Shown here: piece after piece, positions 56,910 through 64,000 of the stretch
How positions within the stretch are numbered: position 1 is the first letter of the stretch
Layout: each line of letters opens with the position of its first letter
NCBI GenBank assembly: GCA_025174535.1
Contig: JALBUN010000045.1
Location: 1,860,001-1,924,000 of the forward strand
Length of the DNA stretch: 64,000 bases
Direction of reading: 5' to 3'
DNA from: Cantharellus purpuraceus
Lineage: Eukaryota; Basidiomycota; Agaricomycetes; Cantharellales; Hydnaceae
The notes under the pieces: generated by a model
What the model saw: only the letters and a program-made list of their open reading frames with translations
What the model was told of the DNA's origin: nothing
Database searches by the model: none
Made by a program: the position numbers and the translations under genes

Positions 56910-59143
56910 ATGAAGTTGGCAAATGCGAGTCACCGCCAGAATACCACTTACAATGTCCTCGATAATATGAAGCGCCGCTTCTTTCCTGAGGTACATCCTA
57001 TGCGCAGCAAGCCTTGGCAACATCTTGCGGCGTCGCCCAACATTTGGACCCGTCTGGGAAGGGTAGCTGTCCTGGGCGAGAACGATAGTGTTGAGAGCCA
57101 CTCCGGTTGCGTGAATGCTCTGCACTGGTCTGTCGATGGTACCGTACTCGTCAGCGCAGGGGATGATACAAGGCATATAACTGAACTTGTATATGTAGTC
57201 TGCTACTGATGCCGGCCGTCGACAATTAGGATACATCTATGGCGCCTTGACCCGTCCAATTCTTTCGGTGATTACCCTATGACTTGTACTGCCAAAATTC
57301 ATACAGGTCATACCAACAACATCTTCAATGCACACATATTGAATGGCTCGTCGCGAATTGCCACATGTGCTGCTGACCGACAGGTTTGAAACCTTCTTGT
57401 ACTGATGCTTGTACTGCTATAACAGTATGCCAACCCCAGGTTCGTGTTTTTGATGTCAATCGGGGGGGCCTATCCCACCATTCCGGAGAACTGTCAGAAT
57501 ACAAAGAGCAACAAGCAACTCTTAGGGTTTTCAAGTGTCATCATGGTCGTGTGAAGAGGATTGTCACTGAGAACTCTCCAGACTACTTCCTGACAGTGGC
57601 TGAGGTCAGTCAGTGTATATTCGCTTTAAATTTCATTTAAACCTGCTTTACTCTCTAGGATGGGGCTGTCAGGCAACATGACTTGAGAACACCTCACAAG
57701 TGCTCCAGGAAGAATGAGGCTTGTCCATCGCCCCTGCTCAACCTTAACATAGAGCTTTCTACTATTGCACTCTCCCCATTGACACCCTATAATTTCGTCG
57801 TTGCTGGAGAGTCACCATACGTAAGTCATAGAGCACCACTTTATTGCCGTATTGCTTGATCAGGTAGACATCAGGCATATCTCTTCGATAGAAGACAGAC
57901 GGGACGTCGTTTGAGAGAAGAGTGGGGGGTAGAGTGTAGACCTGATGACATGACATCATGCGTCAGAAGGTTTGGTCGTAAAGCAAGAGCGGATACCGAG
58001 CTTGCTGGACAAGAGCATGTGACAGGCTCTCGTATGTCTCAAGAAAATGGACATGAGGTATTATTCCACGCTAGTCAGAAATTGCTACTTAGCGGTAACT
58101 AAGTTCGTTGAATTTCACAGGTATTGCTTTGTGCGTAACTTCACTCCTAGAACAAACACAAATTTACAATAACTTGTCTTAGCATATAGTGCTGATGCTG
58201 TGTACCTGTATTCTACTCGAGATCAGCCTGAGACCAAGCCGATCTCTCAGTCCTCGGTTCTCTCGCCAAATAAGCGGCGTAGACTTGACTCAACCAGTCC
58301 TGATTCTGATTACTCCAGCGACGATGTCGGCAGGTTAACTCGTGAAGATCAGGGGTTGGACAACATCGGTGATTCGATGGATTTATCACCAAGTCTATGT
58401 CGAGAAGATGAGGCTGATTCGATGAATGATGAGAACGGGGAAGAAGGGCTACAGATCCCAGAGAACCTACAGTTGCCTATTGTGTACCCTCGCCGAAAGT
58501 ATACGGGTGCATGCAATGTGGAGACAGCGAAGGATGGTGAGTGTCAATCTCGTTGTGGCCCGTCCACTCCACATACGGCTTTCATTCGATAGTAAACTTT
58601 GTTGGTCCACGAGATGAATACGTGGTATCAGGCTCAGATGATGGTGTGTTGTTCAGTTGTCTGCCTTACGAGTACTCAGTTGACCGGAGATTTGGGCAGG
58701 CAATTTTTTCATCTGGGATAAGACCTCTGGCCAACTTCTGGACATTCACGAAGGTGACGGAAACGTCGTTAACGTAGTATGTCTGAACCCTTAGCTTTTG
58801 AGAACATAAGCTAACGTGCCGTGAAGATCGAGCAACATCCTTCGCTTCCTATTCTATCCGTCAGTGGTATCGATCACACAGTAAAGGTCCGCATACTTTC
58901 CCACTTCACGTAAAGGACAGTCTCATCATGTGATGATAGATTTTTGCTCCTACTTCTACCTCCACATTTTCTTCTCGCATGGCGCAGAAAGATGATATCG
59001 TGAAGGCCAATGCTAACATGGCCGAAACAAACCTGCGTCTCTCGCGACAACGGATGCAACTCTCGAATCTGGTCATGCGTTACCGACGAGCTTGGTCGCG
59101 TGTGGAGGACCCACCAGAGGATGCAGAGTGTGTTTATCAATGA
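56910..59143 (+). CDS. WD40-repeat protein of the DDB1-CUL4-associated factor (DCAF6/8-like) type
   Basis: About nine exons; start MKLANASHRQNTTYNVLD. Repeats: SHSGCVNALHWSVDGTVLVS with AGDDTRIRLWRLD, HTGHTNNIFNAHILNGSS with ADRQVRVFDVNR, CHHGRVKRIVTENSPDYFLT with DGAVRQHDLR, LNIELSTIALSPLTPYNFVV with AYLFDRRQTGRRL, then an acidic, Ser-rich insert (about 58230-58540) before NFVGPRDEYVVSGSDDGNFF and IWDKTSGQLLDIHEGDGNVV, NVIEQHPSLPILSVSGIDHT. The C-terminal helix ends MRYRRAWSRVEDPPEDAECV. The order of repeats with a long insert before the last two is that of DCAF6/DCAF8-like proteins, substrate receptors of CUL4-DDB1 ubiquitin ligases. Target is unknown. The CSN4 gene, a regulator of cullins, lies 4 kb downstream. 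Confidence 0.84.
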
Positions 59144-59763
59144 CGTGGTCTGAATATGCGAAGTCTTGTGCGTTGTAAAAGTATGAAGCTCTGAGGAATG
59201 TGTATTTGTTTGGCGCTTGCTTTGACGCGTGAAGTTCATGCACCACACACTTCTTAGCCAGCACCGTTGCACTGCATACTCCGGGGCAGGATCTTATAAA
59301 TACTCAATATTTCAGGGCTGGGGGAGAGGAGTGGTGGTTTACTAGTGTGTAGTGTGATTGACGCGCGTGGGTCATCTCAGCTCTTCGACCGTCCTTGAGG
59401 ACAACTTTCGGGAATTTTGGCTAGACAGATGCTGACTGCTTATTGTCTATGCTGATAATAGTAATTTTCTAGAAAAACTGTGAGTATACCCTTTTCCAAC
59501 TATTTTTATATGTTGGTGTAGTGAGGAGGCTGCTGACGCTTCGTTGGCGTCGACCGCGACATTCGTCAGCCTTACTTTGCACCGCATCTCACGGTACATC
59601 TCAACCCAAGACACTACTCTCGACGCGTTGCAATTGTCTATTCTCATCCGGCTAGCCATTCAGGTGCTGCAGGTGCAATTGTCGGGCGGCAGACGGGTTT
59701 TGAACTTTCCCACTGTTTCGTCGACAAACACGATCTTTTGTTTTCCACTGTCTTTGGGTTTCA
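59144..59763. other. Intergenic region upstream of the CTK1-like gene
   Basis: About 620 bp in tandem arrangement. A plus-strand frame at 59544-59807 overlaps the CTK1 start and has no motif. A 5'-UTR exon and intron are possible (gtgagtatacc at 59479). No repeat or RNA seen. Confidence 0.35.
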
Positions 59764-62700
59764 ATGCACAACGCACACGACAGAAAGAGGCAGGCTACCT
59801 CCGATAGCACGTCTCAATACGATGGGGATGACGCTGATGCTAATCTGCCACTCCTAGTAACGAGATTAGATGAGCCACGTCCCTCCCAGTCACGCACACA
59901 ACCACACCATTATGCTCAGCATTCACCTTCTAGACATGAGTACCCTGTAACCAGTGAAAAGTCTAGGGAGCACCAGCGGCATGACCGTTGGCGACAAGGC
60001 GAATCAGCATATTCCTCTACCCATAACCGCTATACACATGCATCCGATACTAACTCTTATGACAATCGTCGTCGAGGTGATTATTACGATCGTACTGAGG
60101 ACAAATATTCTGCTTCTTCTACCAGAGGCTGGGGCGAACGTGACTATGCGTCATCTAGTCGCATTGATCGGTCTTGGACTTCTAATTTGAGGTATGACCC
60201 CAATACTCCAGAGTACGACCGTTGGGAAGGTCGCGAACGAGATGTGGCTCGGGATGATTATCCTGCATCTGACCGACGCAGGGAGAGCTACGAAAGCGAG
60301 GAGGACTCCCGCATCCAAGATCGTGGCTGGCCAGCTCGCGACCAGGACTTGGACCGCGGACCCAATCGAAGGCGTCAAGAGTGGGCTCGAGACTCACGAT
60401 CTTCTTGGACACAAAGGACCACCGCTACTCACGCATCGACAGAAGATCGTACTTGGAAGCCTGCTGCTTCGTGGCAGTCAGGTGAACGCCACTCACAACA
60501 AGATGCACATAGCCTGGCGGCCTACAACAAAAGAAAACCCAAAAAGCATCAAGTGCCGAGTCGCAGGGGTTGGACAAACAATCAGTATAGCAGGAAACCA
60601 TACGACTGGAGAGACGGTCCCAGTAACTGGCGAGACCTGCCAAGCAGTAAGGACAAGTTAGTGCATGCTTGTTATCATCTCTTCATGTATCTCACTACTG
60701 TTGCAGGGAACAAAGTCACGGCTACGATCGGTCCCAGCCTAAACATGAATCACGCGGGACAAAACGTCGCCAGGGCACCGTCTCTCGCTCACGCTCCAGA
60801 TCGCCAATGTCGCACAATTCCTCCATTGCATGCTCCAGAGTGTCAAAACGACCGCGACGTCAAGATCCGTCGCTTCGGGCTGACCGAATATCCAGTCGTA
60901 GCCGTAGCCACAGCCGTAGTCGCAGTCACAGTCTCAGCCGTACTAGAAGCTTGACCAATAGCCCTGGACCACGCTCTACCAGAGGTGTCTCACGCCATGC
61001 GAAAGGATCAAGGTCTCCATATTCAATCGCGTCTCGACATAGCGAGGACGAACGCGGCCGTCGACGACGTCGAAGCCCTTCTTCTTCATCAAGCAGCAGC
61101 CGCAGTCCCGATCAGCGGCGACGATCTCTGCATAGACTTCCCGTTTCGCACACTCTGAAGACCAAGGATATTCCCATGCAAGCAGATTCTAATTTGCATC
61201 CTCCAATCTCTGAGTTATCCAAGACAAGGGGTCCCGAACCCCGGAGCAGATATTATAATGGAAGGGAGCGCTCCAATGGCCATAGGAATTTTGAATCACG
61301 TGTTCGTATCTTCATCCACTGAGCGTTCACATTTCTCATTCATGTATTAGACGGACGCGAGATATAGTTCTCGAAAAGAGATCGATAGCGCATTCCAGTT
61401 ATCTCAGAATGGCCACCAAGACTTTGTATGTCACACCGTGCTTGTATTATGTTCGCATTATTCTAATCTTTGTTCGTGGCCGTTTCCTTCCTCGATACAG
61501 CGCTCGAGAGACACGGAGTTTCCCGCAAGCAGCGACGTCTCTCATATTTCGCTGAAAGGCTTGCCTACTACAGGACCTGCAACAGTGACAGACTCTCGAT
61601 CAATACGTCCCATTTCAAGAGGGCGGGCGGGCGGGCGGCTGCCTGGGTCTGGTGATGCTGCCGTCAAAATGTTTTTCCCTGGAGAGGATGAGGATGTGGA
61701 GACGACCCACCCTCCCCCTACTCTCGATTCTTCAGCTACCCAAACAAAGCGTTGGGCCACCCTTTCTGGCGCTCCTTCCAGACTAGATGCATCATCTACC
61801 TCATCATGGAAAGTTGAATCGCTTCTTCCAACTTCTACCCCACATGACTCTCATGTCCCTGAAGTTGACCAACAAGCAAGAGGGCCAGTGCTACGCAGTC
61901 CACCACGATCCCAATCCCCGCGGCCATCTCGATCGGATGGTTCAGGCTTATCTGCCACCGCTGTCCATACCCTAGAAGAAAGTGTTTCTCGCCCTGTACG
62001 AATCAGGGAAGAATTGTACAAGATTGTGAGTCAAGTAGGGGAAGGCACTTTTGGAAAGGTGTACAAGGCGCAGAACACTGTCTCGCGCATATTTGTGGCT
62101 CTCAAACGTATTCGGATGGAAGGCGAGCGCGATGGCTTTCCCGTAACAGCTATGCGAGAAATCAAGCTTCTGCAGTCACTTCGTCATCCCAACATTGTGA
62201 ATCTGCACGAGATGATGGTATCAAAAGGTGAGGGTAACCCAGAACTTCAAAGTGCAACATTTTCATTTTGACACCTTTCAGGCCACGTGTACATGGTGTT
62301 TGAGTACATGGACCATGATCTGACGGGCGTACTTTCTCAATCACAGTTCTCATTTACACCTGCTCATCTCAAGTCACTTTGTCGTCAAATGCTAGCCGGA
62401 TTGGCATATTTGCACCACAAAGGTGTCATCCATCGTGACATCAAAGGTTCCAACATCCTTATCAACAACCGAGGTGAACTAAAGCTCGCTGACTTCGGAC
62501 TGGCGAGGTTCTATCAAAAGCGCCGTCAGAGCGATTATACCAACCGTGTTATCACCTTATGGTACCGACCTCCAGAATTGCTTCTCGGTACAACTGTGTA
62601 CGGAGCAGAAGTCGACATGTGGAGTGCCGGGTGAGTGCCGTCAGAGCGACCATCAGAGTTTACACGTGTCAACTCATCTCTGCAGGTGCATCATGCTTGA

Positions 62701-63204
62701 GTTGTTCACGACTAAACCAATCTTTCAAGGCAACGATGAGATTCATCAGTTACAGGTGGTCTATGATATCTTAGGATCCCCAAGCCCCAACGACTGGCCA
62801 GGATTAACTGACCTTCCATGGTATGAACTAGTCAAGCCGAGCAAGTCCTCTAAAGGAGGACTGCGTGAACTTTTCAGAAAGTTCGTGATAATATTCTTCT
62901 CGCCTTTGTGAGAAGCTTCTAACCCTGAATTTGTACAGGTGGTTGTCCCCGGCTGGTCTTGACCTCGCTGAGACTCTTTTGACGTATGACCCAAGCAAAC
63001 GAGCTACTGCTCTACAAGCGCTCGAAGCACCGTACTTTGCAACGGAGGAGCCTCGAGAGATGTTACCAGAGTATGTCTACTTCCTGGCTTATGATGTGCT
63101 GACGTACTATTTAAATTAGGCTGTCGTCATTGGAAGGAGAGTGGCATGAATTCGAGTCTAAGCGAGAGCGGGAACGAAAAAAACGACGGAAACCAGAACC
63201 ATGA
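59764..63204 (+). CDS. CTK1: RNA polymerase II CTD kinase, CTK1/CDK12-like, with a long RS-rich N-terminus
   Basis: About eight exons; start MHNAHDRKRQATSDSTS. The first 690 or so residues are disordered: Tyr/Arg/Asp-rich, then an RS domain (SRSRSRSPMSHN; SSRSRSHSRSRSHSLS), as in CDK12/13. The kinase domain begins LYKIVSQVGEGTFGKVYKAQ, with IFVALKRIRMEGERDGFPVT and AMREIKLLQ (PITAIRE-like cyclin-binding helix), VIHRDIKGSNILIN, LKLADFGLARFYQKRRQSDY, TNRVITLWYRPPELLLG (T-loop Thr) and VDMWSAGCIMLELFTTKPIF. The HRDIKGSN loop and the basic C-terminal tail (FESKRERERKKRRKPEP) fit CTK1/CDK12, which phosphorylates Ser2 of the Pol II tail. All catalytic residues are present. Convergent with CSN4, 53 bp between stops. 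Identification firm. Confidence 0.92.
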
Positions 63205-63257
63205 TTCATTGTCATAGTACACATGCCCCACGTATGTAGCCCAAGCATTTAGAACGA

Positions 63258-64000
63258 TCATGATGCTGCCACGGCCATGTCCTGTCTAACCAGAGCCTTT
63301 TCATTCAAATATTGTACAATTGTCTCGACCTGATAGTTATTTTGTCAAGACATTGAAGAAAGTAACAGCCGTAATACTTACGCCTGCCGCCGTCATGCGT
63401 ATTTGCCTATCCCACTTTTTGGTCAAAGGGGCACCTGTTTCTTCAGTATGCATGTCAACGTCTCCTAAACCTCCAGCTTTTCCTTGGGCATCATCTTCTT
63501 GCGACCTCCCTTCAAACCAGATGAGCCTTTCTACCTGATCGATGGATCCACATAGACGGCCTTGCTCAATCATTTTCCTTGCCATTGTCTCGGCGGCGCC
63601 GGGTGTTAGATCAAGTAAGGTCCCCAAACCCGCGAAAGTGATATTGTTGTAAATTTTAGAACAAGATAGAAGGTTGTGCTCCATCACCGCCCTGTCTAGG
63701 ACAGTGGATGGACCCGTTCGAGTGCTAGCGTCGGGGTCTGTGAGTATCAAGTCATCTGCTTGAGCAGCAGAAGCTAGTCTATCGTTGGATGATTGACCGA
63801 TCTTGGCCAATTGATGGGGTTTCAGCGAAATTTCAAACTCCTTGACTTCAACAGGTCGCAAAATATGGTCGAGAAACATCTTTGTTAAGATATTGTGATT
63901 TGGAAGTTGGACTGTTCGTTCATCTCGACAAAGAGATGCCAACATGCGCGAACGATTAGGTCCAGCCGGCGCCAACACTGCACAAGTAACTGCGGCTGAT
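63258..64000 (-). CDS. CSN4: COP9 signalosome subunit 4, C-terminal part (runs off the right edge)
   Basis: Two exons seen, complement(join(63258..63329, 63382..>64000)). The visible part starts in frame AAVTCAVLAPAGPNRSRMLA and carries LCRDERTVQLPNHNILTKMF, LDHILRPVEVKEFEISLKPH, then the winged-helix PCI region VMEHNLLSCSKIYNNITFAG, LGTLLDLTPGAAETMARKMI, EQGRLCGSIDQVERLIWFEG. The last exon gives VETIVQYLNEKALVRQ. These are the conserved blocks of CSN4, a PCI subunit of the complex that removes NEDD8 from cullins. An insert of about 40 residues (SQEDDAQGKAGGLGDVDMH) lies between the PCI domain and the C-terminal helix. Identification firm; the N-terminal half is outside the window. Confidence 0.92.

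Overview
This window is an intron-dense nuclear segment from a basidiomycete fungus, most likely an Agaricomycete. Nearly every gene is cut by introns of about 45-75 nt with GT..AG ends. Genes lie close together on both strands, and the readable products are core eukaryotic proteins with basidiomycete-like sequence. Reading frames were rebuilt by eye from splice sites and expected family motifs. Where exon coordinates are listed, the phases were checked by hand. No database search was run.

Left part (1-20.6 kb): the start of a pyrimidine 5'-nucleotidase-like HAD protein (-), ribosomal protein eL6 (+), a COX18/OXA1-type mitochondrial insertase (+), a SET5-like SET protein (-), TOM20 (-), a 905-residue unrecognised protein (+), glutaminyl-tRNA synthetase (-), mitochondrial SSB (-), HBS1 (+), flavocytochrome b2 (-) and a broken Cof-type HAD phosphatase (+).

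Repeat island (about 20.6-27.65 kb): an AT-rich, gene-free block directly abuts the broken phosphatase. It holds two 1.4-kb LTR-like direct repeats that begin TG and end CA and carry TATA boxes, at least five copies of a roughly 330-480-bp repeat in both orientations, and an inverted pair of a 360-bp AT-rich repeat. No reverse transcriptase, integrase or gag was recognised, so it looks like nested non-autonomous or decayed elements. One LTR-like copy has a 12-bp tandem array of TGACTC-type motifs; the other has two perfect heat-shock elements upstream of its TATA box.

Right part (27.9-64 kb): a basidiomycete-type protein of unknown function that runs into a BFR1-like coiled-coil gene (+), a WTAP/Mum2-like protein (+), a GH18 chitinase (+), STE14 (-), mitochondrial EF-G2 (+), an unknown protein (-), a xylitol/sorbitol dehydrogenase (-), a Ran1-type kinase (+), ribosomal protein uL6 (RPL9, -), PCF11 (+), PheRS alpha (+), a STEEP1 homologue (-), a TVP38/VTT membrane protein (+), the SNARE UFE1/syntaxin-18 (-), a DCAF-like WD40 protein (+), an RS-rich CTK1/CDK12-like kinase (+) and the 3' part of COP9 signalosome subunit 4 (-).

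There is no operon or obvious biosynthetic cluster. Themes are translation (two tRNA synthetases, two ribosomal proteins, HBS1, mtEF-G2), mitochondrial biogenesis (TOM20, COX18, mtSSB), and mRNA processing or transcription (PCF11, CTK1, WTAP-like). The most unusual material is gene structure (five inferred GC-AG introns; exons of 12, 16 and 17 nt) and the repeat island that ends in the phosphatase pseudogene. I did not find a clearly new multi-gene system.
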